Below, piece after piece: positions 53,020 through 61,448 of a stretch of 64,000 bases of DNA. The notes under the pieces were generated by a model. The model worked only from the letters and a program-made list of their open reading frames with translations, was not told the DNA's origin and did no database searches. Every line of letters begins with the position of its first letter. Within the stretch, counting starts at the first letter, position 1. This DNA comes from Gaetbulibacter_B jejuensis (lineage in GTDB: Bacteria; Bacteroidota; Bacteroidia; Flavobacteriales; Flavobacteriaceae): NCBI RefSeq assembly GCF_039524015.1, contig NZ_BAAAGF010000001.1, positions 434,001 to 498,000 on the forward strand. The letters are read 5' to 3'. Made by a program: the position numbers and the translations under genes.

Positions 53020-54600
53020 ATGGCAGAAGTAAAACCAGCTGAAATATCAGCAATCTTAAAACAACAACTTTCAGGTTTTGAAGCAGGTGCTTCATTAGAT
53101 GAAGTAGGAACAGTATTAACTGTTGGTGATGGTATTGTACGTGCTTATGGACTTTCAAATGCGCAATACGGAGAATTAGTAGAATTTGAAGGCGGATTAG
53201 AAGGTATTGTACTAAACCTTGAAGAGGATAACGTAGGTATCGTATTATTAGGTCCTTCTAAAGTAATCAAAGAAGGTTCTACAGTAAAGCGTACAGGACG
53301 TATCGCATCTATTAACGTAGGTGAAGGTATTGTTGGTCGTGTGGTTGATACTTTAGGTAACCCAATTGATGGTAAAGGTGCTATCTCTGGTGATACTTAT
53401 GAAATGCCATTAGAGCGTAAAGCTCCTGGTGTTATCTACCGTCAGCCAGTAAACGAACCATTACAAACAGGTATCAAATCTATTGATGCAATGATTCCTG
53501 TAGGTCGTGGACAACGTGAGCTTGTAATTGGTGACCGTCAAACTGGTAAAACAACAGTTTGTATTGATACCATCTTAAATCAAAAAGAATTTTATGATGC
53601 AGGTGAGCCTGTATACTGTATATATGTTGCTGTAGGTCAAAAAGCATCTACTGTAGCAAACATTGCTAAAACTTTAGAAGATAAAGGCGCTTTAGCATAT
53701 ACAACAATTGTTGCTGCAAACGCATCAGATCCTGCTCCAATGCAAGTATATGCACCTTTCGCAGGAGCTGCAATTGGTGAGTATTTTAGAGATACTGGTC
53801 GTCCAGCTTTAATTATCTATGACGATTTATCTAAGCAAGCGGTAGCTTACCGTGAGGTATCTTTATTATTGCGTCGTCCACCAGGACGTGAGGCGTACCC
53901 AGGAGACGTTTTCTACTTACACTCTCGTTTATTAGAGCGTTCTGCTAAAGTAATTGCTGATGATGCTATTGCTAAGGACATGAATGACTTACCAGAGTCG
54001 TTAAAGCCAATCGTAAAAGGAGGTGGTTCTTTAACAGCATTACCAATTATTGAAACTCAAGCAGGTGACGTATCAGCATATATCCCAACTAACGTAATTT
54101 CTATTACAGATGGTCAGATATTCTTAGAGTCTGATTTATTCAACTCTGGTGTGCGTCCAGCAATTAACGTAGGTATCTCTGTATCTCGTGTAGGTGGTTC
54201 GGCTCAGATTAAATCAATGAAAAAAGTAGCAGGTACATTAAAATTAGACCAAGCACAGTTCCGTGAACTAGAAGCATTTGCTAAGTTTGGTTCTGACCTT
54301 GATGCTGCAACTCTTAATGTAATTGAAAAAGGTAAACGTAACGTTGAGATCTTAAAGCAAGCTCAAAACGATCCATTTACTGTAGAAGATCAGGTAGCTA
54401 TCATCTATGCAGGTTCTAAAAACTTACTAAGAGATGTTCCTGTAGAAAAAGTAAAAGAATTTGAAACTGATTATATTGAGTTCTTAAAAGCAAAACACAG
54501 CGATGTGTTAGCTACTTTAAAAGCAGGTAAATTAACTGATGAGGTTACAGATACATTAAGTACTGTAGCAAAAGAATTATCAGCTAAATATAAAGCATAA
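53020..54600 (+). CDS. atpA: F0F1 ATP synthase subunit alpha
   Basis: A 526-residue nucleotide-binding subunit. Walker A GDRQTGKT (about 172-179), ALIIYDDLSKQAVAYREVSLL by position near 265-285, and RRPPGREAYPGD are conserved. Codon use here differs from the neighbouring glycan genes, with more CGT and GGT, as expected for a highly expressed gene. Confidence 0.98.
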   Translation: MAEVKPAEISAILKQQLSGFEAGASLDEVGTVLTVGDGIVRAYGLSNAQYGELVEFEGGLEGIVLNLEEDNVGIVLLGPSKVIKEGSTVKRTGRIASINVGEGIVGRVVDTLGNPIDGKGAISGDTYEMPLERKAPGVIYRQPVNEPLQTGIKSIDAMIPVGRGQRELVIGDRQTGKTTVCIDTILNQKEFYDAGEPVYCIYVAVGQKASTVANIAKTLEDKGALAYTTIVAANASDPAPMQVYAPFAGAAIGEYFRDTGRPALIIYDDLSKQAVAYREVSLLLRRPPGREAYPGDVFYLHSRLLERSAKVIADDAIAKDMNDLPESLKPIVKGGGSLTALPIIETQAGDVSAYIPTNVISITDGQIFLESDLFNSGVRPAINVGISVSRVGGSAQIKSMKKVAGTLKLDQAQFRELEAFAKFGSDLDAATLNVIEKGKRNVEILKQAQNDPFTVEDQVAIIYAGSKNLLRDVPVEKVKEFETDYIEFLKAKHSDVLATLKAGKLTDEVTDTLSTVAKELSAKYKA

Positions 54601-54636
54601 TAATTACGCTCACGCAAGTGAGTTCATATTTACAAT

Positions 54637-55497
54637 ATGGCAAACTTAAAAGAAATACGTAATAGAATATCTTCGGTATCTTCAACGATGCAGATTACTA
54701 GTGCTATGAAAATGGTATCTGCTGCAAAGTTAAAGAAAGCACAAGATGCTATTACTGCAATGCGACCTTATGCAGATAAGTTAACTGAACTTTTACAAAG
54801 TTTAAGTGCAACTTTAGATGCAGATTCAGGAAGCAAGTTTTCTGATCAACGTGAAGTTAAAAAAGTATTAATCGTTGCTATTACTTCAAACAGAGGTTTG
54901 TGTGGTGCTTTCAACTCAAATATCATTAAAGCTGTAAGCAAACTAACTTCTGAAACGTATGCAAATCAAGAAGTATCTTATGTAGCTGTTGGTAAAAAAG
55001 CAAATGATGCTTTTAAAAAGACCAATAAAGTTATTGCTAATAAGAGTGAAGTTTTTGACGATTTAACTTTTGATAACGTTGCTGAGATAGCTCAAATGCT
55101 TATGGATAAATTCGTAGCAGGAGAGTATGATAAGATTGATATTGTTTACAACAAGTTTAAAAATGCTGCAACGCAAGAAGTAATGACTGAACAGTTTTTA
55201 CCAATTGTTCCTGTTGAAGCTGATGCTAATGTAAACTTAGATTATATTTTTGAACCTTCAAAAATTGAAATCGTTGAACAATTAATTCCTAAGTCATTAA
55301 AAACACAGTTGTATAAAGGTGTAAGAGACTCATTTGCGTCTGAACATGGAGCACGAATGACTGCAATGCACAAAGCAACTGATAATGCTACTGAGTTAAG
55401 AGATCAATTAAAGTTAACTTATAACAAAGCACGTCAAGCTGCAATTACCAACGAAATCCTTGAAATTGTTGGTGGTGCTGAAGCATTAAACAATTAG
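54637..55497 (+). CDS. atpG: F0F1 ATP synthase subunit gamma
   Basis: The 286-residue rotor shaft. N-terminal LKEIRNRISSVSSTMQITSAMKMV (about 4-27), the SNRGLCGAFNSN motif and the C-terminal ELRDQLKLTYNKARQAAITNE are all present. A small CTCAC-GCAA-GTGAG hairpin lies in the 36-base gap before it (54609-54622). The operon ends here without atpD or atpC, which Flavobacteriaceae usually carry elsewhere. Confidence 0.97.
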   Translation: MANLKEIRNRISSVSSTMQITSAMKMVSAAKLKKAQDAITAMRPYADKLTELLQSLSATLDADSGSKFSDQREVKKVLIVAITSNRGLCGAFNSNIIKAVSKLTSETYANQEVSYVAVGKKANDAFKKTNKVIANKSEVFDDLTFDNVAEIAQMLMDKFVAGEYDKIDIVYNKFKNAATQEVMTEQFLPIVPVEADANVNLDYIFEPSKIEIVEQLIPKSLKTQLYKGVRDSFASEHGARMTAMHKATDNATELRDQLKLTYNKARQAAITNEILEIVGGAEALNN

Positions 55498-55530
55498 ACG
55501 CAGTCAAATGTGTTTTGAATAAAACTAAAT

Positions 55531-55563
55531 ACTGTCATGCTGAACTTGTTTCAGCATCTCATA
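55531..55563. repeat. Intergenic palindromic repeat (TGTCAT...ATCTCAT type), copy 2
   Basis: Stem ATGCTGAA / TTCAGCAT (55537-55544, 55550-55557) with a five-base loop, framed by ACTGTC and CTCATA exactly as in the copy between cysD and cysN, while the stem sequence differs. It lies between atpG and its terminator. Confidence 0.72.
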
Positions 55564-55572
55564 ATACAAAAG

Positions 55573-55601
55573 AAACCTCACCAAATCGGTGAGGTTTTTT
55601 T
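55573..55601 (+). terminator. Terminator of the ATP synthase operon
   Basis: Stem AAACCTCACC / GGTGAGGTTT with a five-base loop and a run of T. A classic intrinsic terminator after atpG. Confidence 0.88.
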
Positions 55602-55622
55602 ATGGCATTGATTTTGAAATAG

Positions 55623-55630
55623 TATCTTTA
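55623..55630 (+). promoter_or_regulatory. Possible -7 box before the first small lipoprotein
   Basis: TATCTTTA, one mismatch to TAnnTTTG, 19 bases before the ATG at 55650. No well-spaced -33 box. Confidence 0.35.
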
Positions 55631-55649
55631 TAATCGTTAAGTTTTAGAA

Positions 55650-56150
55650 ATGAGATTAATAAAACACACTTTATATTTAATAGCTTTATTAGTTATGTTA
55701 GGATTCTATCAATGTTCTAGTGCACAAAAACTGCAAGAAAAGGCTCCAGTTAACTTTGGAGAGGTCTACTATCAAACATGGAATGCTGGTGTAAAAGAAG
55801 GAGGATCAGGTACAAACGTTTTTATCACTGTAAAAGAAGATAAAATAGTATTTGACAGTATCTATTTTAGGGGACAAGGAGTAAAGCTTGAACGTTTTGA
55901 GAAAGACGCTTTAGTTTATGTTGGCAGGTTTAAATCTATACAAAACAAAGACATTGTATTAAGTAGCGAAATGGACGAAGAGCATAAAAACCAATTGCCT
56001 TATTTACCATCTCAACTGCCTTTTAAACTTGAAAATGACGAATGTGTTATAACTTACAAACAACACGAAAAGACAAACTATTATAAGATTTCAAATATTA
56101 TTGAAAAACCTACGTTAAATTACCCAAGTCCTCCTCCCAAAAAGGACTAA
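55650..56150 (+). CDS. Small lipoprotein, first of a tandem pair
   Basis: A 166-residue lipoprotein: signal segment ending YQCSSAQKLQ (Cys about 22), then a compact domain with VYYQTWNAGVKEGGSGTNV, DSIYFRGQGVKLE and NDECVITYKQHEKTNYYKISN. I do not recognise the family. It is clearly related to the next gene, sharing the lipobox surroundings, the YYQ-W block, DS-YFR and the closing YxKISN. A C-terminal proline/lysine tail is present. Probably an envelope protein of unknown role. Confidence 0.78.
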   Translation: MRLIKHTLYLIALLVMLGFYQCSSAQKLQEKAPVNFGEVYYQTWNAGVKEGGSGTNVFITVKEDKIVFDSIYFRGQGVKLERFEKDALVYVGRFKSIQNKDIVLSSEMDEEHKNQLPYLPSQLPFKLENDECVITYKQHEKTNYYKISNIIEKPTLNYPSPPPKKD

Positions 56151-56174
56151 TCCCAAATCTTAAAATCTTAACCT

Positions 56175-56633
56175 ATGAGACCTTTTAAACCAATCCTTTT
56201 GTTTCTCATTATTACCTTAATGGGATGCTCAAATGCTTATAAGTTACAAAAGCAAGCACCTTTTCAGTATACCAGAGCCTATTATCAGGTATGGATATCC
56301 AATATTAAAATAGGAAGTGAAGGTATCGATTTTCATATTGCCAACTTAACGCCTAACAATAATGTAGTTATTGATAGTGTTTATTTTAGAAACTTAAAAG
56401 GAGCATTAACACCTGTTAAAGGAAAATACGTTTCTAGATTAATTAAACGCAACCCAATTTCAGAAGGTCATCAACTAGCATTAATTAAGGAATTTCCATT
56501 TAAAATTTCTAATAGAGAATGTGTGGTAAGCTATAGAGAAAATGGAGAAAAAAAATATTTTAAAATAAGTAACCTTGTAGAAAACGAAGGTATTTATTAT
56601 GAAAATGGACCTCCAAATTCCCAATCAGATTGA
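56175..56633 (+). CDS. Small lipoprotein, second of a tandem pair
   Basis: A 152-residue lipoprotein with signal segment LITLMGCSNAYKLQKQAPF (Cys about 18). It follows its relative by 24 bases and shares its layout: AYYQVWISNIKIGSEG, DSVYFRNLKG and CVVSYRENGEKKYFKISNLVE. The pair is probably an old tandem duplication, since identity is moderate. Function unknown. Confidence 0.78.
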   Translation: MRPFKPILLFLIITLMGCSNAYKLQKQAPFQYTRAYYQVWISNIKIGSEGIDFHIANLTPNNNVVIDSVYFRNLKGALTPVKGKYVSRLIKRNPISEGHQLALIKEFPFKISNRECVVSYRENGEKKYFKISNLVENEGIYYENGPPNSQSD

Positions 56634-56635
56634 CA

Positions 56636-56666
56636 TTGCATTTCCTTTTTTAAAACAGTATCTTTA
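56636..56666 (+). promoter_or_regulatory. Promoter before the second flippase gene
   Basis: TTG at 56636-56638 and TATCTTTA at 56659-56666, 20 bases apart; the -7 box has one mismatch. The leader before the TTG start codon would be about 13 bases. Confidence 0.5.
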
Positions 56667-56685
56667 GCAGAGTAAAAAATCACTC

Positions 56686-58116
56686 TTGGGCGCATTAAAA
56701 AAGTTTTTTAAAGACACTATTATCTATGGTTTAGCAACAGTTTTACCTAGATTAATGAACTTTGTTTTAGTGCCACTACATACAGATACTTTAGAAACCA
56801 CAAGTTATTCTGACAACACAACGTTTTATGTGTATGCTGCTTTTTTTAATGTATTGCTAACTTATGGTATGGAAACTGCTTTCTTAAGGTTTTTTAGTAA
56901 AAGTGAAGAAAAGCACAAGGTCTTTTCTACTGCATTAATAAGTTTAGTAGTTTCTACTGTCTTGTTCTTTGCAGTTGTCTTTAGTTTTAATCAACAACTT
57001 TCAGAGCTAGTAAATTTAGACCAAACCTACTTTAATTTGTTATTAGGAGTATTGGTATTAGATACACTTGTTGTAGTGCCTTTTGCGTATTTAAGAGCAA
57101 CAGGAAGACCAATAAGGTTTGCTTCAATAAAACTTTCTAATATACTCATATATGTTGCGCTAAACTTCTTTTTTCTTTGGGCAATACCAGAGTTTGGAAT
57201 AGAGTTTTCTGGTTATGACAGTAGCAGCTTAGTAAAGTACATATTCATTGCTAACCTTGTAGCGAGCATAGTAACGCTATTGTTACTGTCACCTTACTTT
57301 TTTAAAACAAAGCTTCAATTTAGCACGACAGTTTTTAAACAACTTCTTAATTATGGTTGGCCAATAATGGTTGCTGGACTAGCGTATGTAATTAATGAGA
57401 ATTTTGATAAATGGCTTTTACCAGAATTGTTAGGAAAAGATATTAATGGAGCATATAGTGGTTGCTATAAAATTGCAGTTTTTATGACCATTTTTATTCA
57501 GGGATTTAGGTTAGGAGCAGAACCGTTCTTTTTTAATCATGCTAAAGAACACAATGCAAAAGAAACTTATGCGACTATAATGAAATACTTTGTGATTTTT
57601 GGAAGTTTCATGTTGGTCTTCATAGTAGCTTATCTCAATATATTCAAAGAACTTATTGTTAGAGATGAAAGTTACTGGATAGCAATAGATATTGTTCCTA
57701 TAGTGCTTTTAGCAAATCTTTGCTTAGGTATTTATTTCAACCTTGCTATTTGGTATAAGTTAACTGATAAAACGCGCTACGGAATGTATTTATCAATCGT
57801 AGGAGCTATAATCACAATTGGGTTCAATTATATAATGATTCCTAAAATTGGGTTCATGGCTTCCGCTTGGGCAACTCTAGCAGCTTATACTGTTATGATG
57901 TTATTGTCATATGTTTTAGGACAAAAGCATTACCCTGTTCCGTATGATTTAAAAAAGATAGCTCTATACTTAATTCTAGCAATAGTAATGTCAATACTAG
58001 TATTAAAAACCAATAGCAACTATTACCTAAATACAGGCTTAGTTTTATTATTTTTGGCGATAGTATTTGTTTCTGAAAAAGAACAAATCAAACAACTCTT
58101 AAAAAGAAAACAATGA
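56686..58116 (+). CDS. Oligosaccharide flippase family membrane protein
   Basis: A 476-residue protein with about 13-14 helices of the MOP superfamily. IIYGLATVLPRLMNFVLVPL near the N-terminus and the segment WPIMVAGLAYVINENFDKWL (about 223-242) are typical of the flippase always found before dut in Flavobacteriaceae. It is distinct from the polysaccharide-locus flippase and probably serves a core envelope glycan. The start is TTG. The stop overlaps dut by four bases. Confidence 0.88.
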   Translation: MGALKKFFKDTIIYGLATVLPRLMNFVLVPLHTDTLETTSYSDNTTFYVYAAFFNVLLTYGMETAFLRFFSKSEEKHKVFSTALISLVVSTVLFFAVVFSFNQQLSELVNLDQTYFNLLLGVLVLDTLVVVPFAYLRATGRPIRFASIKLSNILIYVALNFFFLWAIPEFGIEFSGYDSSSLVKYIFIANLVASIVTLLLLSPYFFKTKLQFSTTVFKQLLNYGWPIMVAGLAYVINENFDKWLLPELLGKDINGAYSGCYKIAVFMTIFIQGFRLGAEPFFFNHAKEHNAKETYATIMKYFVIFGSFMLVFIVAYLNIFKELIVRDESYWIAIDIVPIVLLANLCLGIYFNLAIWYKLTDKTRYGMYLSIVGAIITIGFNYIMIPKIGFMASAWATLAAYTVMMLLSYVLGQKHYPVPYDLKKIALYLILAIVMSILVLKTNSNYYLNTGLVLLFLAIVFVSEKEQIKQLLKRKQ

Positions 58117-58547
58117 CCATAAAAATCATTAACAAATCCAATCACGCTTTACCTAACTACGAAACCATTGCTTCTGCAGGAATGGATTTACGTGCTAATT
58201 TATCTGAATCTAGAACCTTAAAACCATTAGAGAGAAGCATTGTAGGTACAGGGTTATTTATGGAACTTCCTATTGGTTATGAAGCTCAAGTAAGACCACG
58301 CAGTGGTTTAGCAGCCAAAAAAGGAATTACAGTACTCAATGCTCCTGGAACTATTGATGCTGATTATAGAGGAGAGATAGGAGTTATTTTGGTAAACTTA
58401 TCTAATGAAGATTTTACTATCCAAAATGGTGAACGTATTGCACAATTGGTTATTGCAAAACACGAACGTGCAGAATGGGAAGAAGTTCAAGAACTTTCTG
58501 AAACCTCAAGAGGTGAAGGTGGTTTTGGAAGTACAGGGACGAAATAA
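58113..58547 (+). CDS. dut: dUTP diphosphatase
   Basis: A 144-residue trimeric dUTPase that removes dUTP and supplies dUMP. All five motifs are seen: SAGMDLRAN, VRPRSGLAAKKGI, LNAPGTIDADYRGEI, NGERIAQLVI and the C-terminal RGEGGFGSTG. A palindromic repeat starts at the base after its stop codon. Confidence 0.97.
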   Translation: MTIKIINKSNHALPNYETIASAGMDLRANLSESRTLKPLERSIVGTGLFMELPIGYEAQVRPRSGLAAKKGITVLNAPGTIDADYRGEIGVILVNLSNEDFTIQNGERIAQLVIAKHERAEWEEVQELSETSRGEGGFGSTGTK

Positions 58548-58570
58548 ATTCCTGCGAACGCAGGAATCTC
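58548..58570. repeat. Palindromic repeat (AGATTCCT...AGGAAT family), copy 2, inverted
   Basis: Stem ATTCCTGCG / CGCAGGAAT with a two-base loop, followed by CTC. Read on the minus strand it begins GAGATTCCTGCG, matching the family orientation of the other copies. It touches the dut stop codon and lies 13 bases before the GIY-YIG gene. Confidence 0.78.
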
Positions 58571-58583
58571 TTTTAGCAATTGT

Positions 58584-58898
58584 ATGAAACTGTGGTATGT
58601 GTATATAATGAGCAATAGAGCTAATGGAGTTTTGTATATTGGTGTTTCTGATAATATTGAAGAAAGGGTAAAAGAACATAAACTAAAAGTTTACCCAAAA
58701 TCTTTCACAGCCAAGTATAATTGTACTATGCTTGTCTATTTTGAAGAGTTTGAAAATGGAAAAGATGCTGAAAAGAGAGAAAGGCAATTCAAAAAATGGA
58801 AAAGAAATTGGAAAATTGAATTGATAGAAGAAATGAATCCTAATTGGATAGATATTAGTGCCAATTGGAATCTAAATTTTAGCAAACTAAGAGAATAA
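58584..58898 (+). CDS. GIY-YIG family nuclease-like protein
   Basis: A 104-residue single-domain protein with WYVYIMSN (4-11), LYIGVSDNIEERVKEH (17-32, containing the YIG and the conserved Arg28), a glutamate-rich FEEFENGKDAEKRERQFKKW and a lysine/tryptophan-rich end. This is the small GIY-YIG (UPF0213-like) family; the core residues look intact. It lies between an inverted pair of palindromic repeats and is absent from the usual dut-nucleotidyltransferase neighbourhood, so it may be an insertion or a repeat-linked nuclease. Confidence 0.93.
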   Translation: MKLWYVYIMSNRANGVLYIGVSDNIEERVKEHKLKVYPKSFTAKYNCTMLVYFEEFENGKDAEKRERQFKKWKRNWKIELIEEMNPNWIDISANWNLNFSKLRE

Positions 58899-58922
58899 AG
58901 AGATTCCTACTTTTATAGGAAT
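58899..58922. repeat. Palindromic repeat (AGATTCCT...AGGAAT family), copy 3
   Basis: Stem ATTCCTA / TAGGAAT (58903-58909, 58916-58922) with a six-base loop, preceded by AGAG. It starts at the base after the GIY-YIG stop and is inverted relative to the copy before that gene. Confidence 0.78.
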
Positions 58923-58938
58923 TAAGTTTAACACAATA

Positions 58939-58961
58939 AAGATACCTGCTTTCGCAGGCAG
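58939..58961. repeat. Palindromic repeat, copy 4 (imperfect)
   Basis: Stem CCTGC / GCAGG (58945-58949, 58954-58958) with the family loop TTTC, preceded by AAAGAT. The outer stem is degraded. It lies just before the nucleotidyltransferase start codon, so it is in the leader of that gene. Confidence 0.68.
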
Positions 58962-58965
58962 TAAT

Positions 58966-59982
58966 ATGAAAATAATAGTACCAATGGCTGGTCGAGGTTC
59001 TCGACTTCGTCCGCACACATTAACAGTTCCAAAACCATTAATTCCTGTTGCTGGACAACCAATAGTACATCGATTAGTAAAAGATATTGCTAAAATTTTA
59101 AAACAACCAATTGAAGAAGTCGCTTTTGTTTTAGGAGATCCTGCTTTTTTTGGCGACGATGTTGTAGATAGTTTAACTACATTAGCGACTGATTTAGGAG
59201 CTAAAGCGTCAATTTATAGGCAAGACCAACCTTTAGGAACAGGACATGCTATAATGAGCGCTAAAGCATCACTTTCAGGACCTGCAGTTATTGCCTATGC
59301 TGATACATTAATAAGAGCCGATTTTAATTTAGATCCAGAAGCTGATGCTGTAATCTGGACTAAACAGGTTGAAAACCCTCAAGCGTTTGGAGTTGTAAAA
59401 CTTAACACTAACAACGAAATTATTGAACTGGTTGAAAAACCTCAAGAATTTGTTAGTGACCAAGCGGTTATTGGTATTTACTATTTTAAAGATGTAGGCG
59501 TTTTAAAAAGCAAACTACAAGAAGTCCTTGATGAAAATATTATGAATGGTGGCGAATACCAAATAAATGATGGTATAAAACGCATGATGGCAGAAGGAAA
59601 AGTCTTTAAAACAGGAACTGTTGATGAATGGATGGACTGTGGTAACAAACCTGTAACGGTTCAAACCAATAGTAAAATGCTCAATTTTCTTAAAAATGAT
59701 GGTGAGCACCTAATTAGCGATTCTGTGACACTTCACAATTCAAAAATCATAGAGCCTTGTTTTATAGGAGAGAATGTGGTATTAAACAATACAACAGTAG
59801 GTCCAAACGTTTCTATTGGCAATAATTGCGTTATTGAAAATTCAACCGTTAAAAATAGCTTAATTCAAACGCATACAACCGTTAAAAATGCTAATTTAGA
59901 GGATGCTATGATTGGTAATCATGTTTCCTATGACGGAAACTTTAAAACCATTAGTATTGGAGATTATTCGGTTTTGGAATAA
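58966..59982 (+). CDS. Sugar-phosphate nucleotidyltransferase
   Basis: A 338-residue enzyme of the GlmU/RmlA type: signature PMAGRGSRLRPHTLTVPKPL at the N-terminus, YADTLIRADF, EKPQEF and WMDCGNK, then a C-terminal left-handed beta-helix (about 245-335). It makes an activated NDP-sugar, probably for a core envelope glycan. The exact sugar cannot be read from the sequence. Confidence 0.92.
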   Translation: MKIIVPMAGRGSRLRPHTLTVPKPLIPVAGQPIVHRLVKDIAKILKQPIEEVAFVLGDPAFFGDDVVDSLTTLATDLGAKASIYRQDQPLGTGHAIMSAKASLSGPAVIAYADTLIRADFNLDPEADAVIWTKQVENPQAFGVVKLNTNNEIIELVEKPQEFVSDQAVIGIYYFKDVGVLKSKLQEVLDENIMNGGEYQINDGIKRMMAEGKVFKTGTVDEWMDCGNKPVTVQTNSKMLNFLKNDGEHLISDSVTLHNSKIIEPCFIGENVVLNNTTVGPNVSIGNNCVIENSTVKNSLIQTHTTVKNANLEDAMIGNHVSYDGNFKTISIGDYSVLE

Positions 59983-60008
59983 ATTCCTGTGAAAACAGGA
60001 ATCTTTTA
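59981..60008. repeat. Palindromic repeat (AGATTCCT...AGGAAT family), copy 5, inverted
   Basis: Stem ATTCCTGT / ACAGGAAT (59983-59990, 59995-60002) with loop GAAA, followed by CTTTT. It begins right after the nucleotidyltransferase stop and is in the same orientation as copy 2. The following T-run may add terminator activity. Confidence 0.78.
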
Positions 60009-60068
60009 AACCTAAGTTTGGAATAACAATTGCAATAGCATTCAAGACAAAGCAAAGAAACACTAATA

Positions 60069-61433
60069 ATGAAATACAATACCTACATCGTTGCCATACT
60101 ATTTGGACTATTTTTTATTCCACAAACTAGTATTGCTCAAGTCGATTTTAACAAACGACCAGACGATGATTTAGGTAATGTCGAAGACGCATATCAAGAA
60201 TTATTTTTTGAAGCCCTAAAGCAAAAAGGTATTGAAAACTACCAACGTGCAGTAGATGCTCTTTTAAAATGCATAAAAATTGACGATTCTGATGCTGCTT
60301 TGTATTTCGAGTTGGGTAAAAACTATAATAAGCTTAAAAACTTTGGAGCTGCTGAAGATGCTCTAAGAAAAGCCATTTCAAAGTCACCAGAAAACGAGTG
60401 GTACATGGACGAGCTTTATGATGTTTACATTCAGCAGAATGATGTTGACAAAGCTGTAAAAACCGTTAAGCAGCTTGTTAAATACCATCCAGACTACAAA
60501 GAAGACCTAGCAGGATTATACATAAAAGCCGAAAAGTATAAAGACGCTATAAAACTTCTTGATGAGTTAGATGAAGAATTTGGGATTAGTGAGAATAGAG
60601 ATTATATGCGAAATCAAATCTATAACATAACAGGGAATGATGACGATCGCATTGAAAATCTTGAAGACCGAGTAAAAAACAATCCTCAAAACGAAGACAA
60701 TTATTTAAAACTCGTGTACAGATATAGCGAAATAGGAGACACACAAAAAGCGTTTGATACAGCTCAACGTCTTTTGGAGATCAATCCAGAATCGCAATTG
60801 GTTCATCTTGCATTGTATAAGTTTTATTTAAATGATAATGACACTCAAAATGCCATTAACTCTATGAAAATTGTACTTACAAGTGCATCGATTAATCCTG
60901 AGGCAAAAACAAAAGTATTTAACGATTTTGTAGAGTTTGTATCTAAGCATCCTGAGTACGAATCGCAATTAGTAGATGTTACAGCTTTGGTGGATAATGA
61001 TAAAAGCAAAAAAACACTATTAGAATTAGGTCAGTATTACTTAAAATCTGGAGACAAAACCAAAGCACTAAGCTACTATGAGGAAGCTTTAAAGCAAGAG
61101 CCTAGCAACTACAACATTATTAAAGATGTATTGTTACTTCAGTTAGAACTTAATCAAAATGATAAAGTAGTTGTTAAGAGTAATCAAGCGTTAGAACTTT
61201 ATCCTGCACAACCCATATTTTACCTTATAAATGGTGTTGCAAACAATAAGCTAAAGCTACCAAAGCAAGCAATTGAAAGTTTAGAAACAGGATTAGATTA
61301 TATTATTGATGATCCTAAAATGGAAGCCGATTTTTACACGCAGTTAAGCACTGCATATAAATTGAATAATAATATATCAAAATCTGAAACGTTTGCTAAA
61401 AAAGCCCAAGCTATTGCTGGTGGTCAACAATAA
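60069..61433 (+). CDS. Tetratricopeptide repeat protein, exported
   Basis: A 454-residue protein with a signal peptide (LFGLFFIPQTSIAQ, cleavage near residue 24) and TPR-like helical repeats over most of its length (clear units near 58-125, 207-245 and 310-350). It is the first of three envelope genes (TPR, DUF4292, EnvC-like) with very short gaps; the set is conserved in Flavobacteriaceae. The role is probably as a scaffold in the periplasm. Confidence 0.88.
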   Translation: MKYNTYIVAILFGLFFIPQTSIAQVDFNKRPDDDLGNVEDAYQELFFEALKQKGIENYQRAVDALLKCIKIDDSDAALYFELGKNYNKLKNFGAAEDALRKAISKSPENEWYMDELYDVYIQQNDVDKAVKTVKQLVKYHPDYKEDLAGLYIKAEKYKDAIKLLDELDEEFGISENRDYMRNQIYNITGNDDDRIENLEDRVKNNPQNEDNYLKLVYRYSEIGDTQKAFDTAQRLLEINPESQLVHLALYKFYLNDNDTQNAINSMKIVLTSASINPEAKTKVFNDFVEFVSKHPEYESQLVDVTALVDNDKSKKTLLELGQYYLKSGDKTKALSYYEEALKQEPSNYNIIKDVLLLQLELNQNDKVVVKSNQALELYPAQPIFYLINGVANNKLKLPKQAIESLETGLDYIIDDPKMEADFYTQLSTAYKLNNNISKSETFAKKAQAIAGGQQ

Positions 61434-61448
61434 TGTTCCTGAAAATCT

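Noticed and set aside
58584..58898. Homing endonuclease in an intron or intein
   Set aside because: The gene is intergenic, no host gene is interrupted, and the protein is a small single-domain GIY-YIG type.
58548..60008. CRISPR array
   Set aside because: The palindromes are irregularly spaced, in both orientations and separated by genes, with no unique spacers of uniform length and no cas genes.
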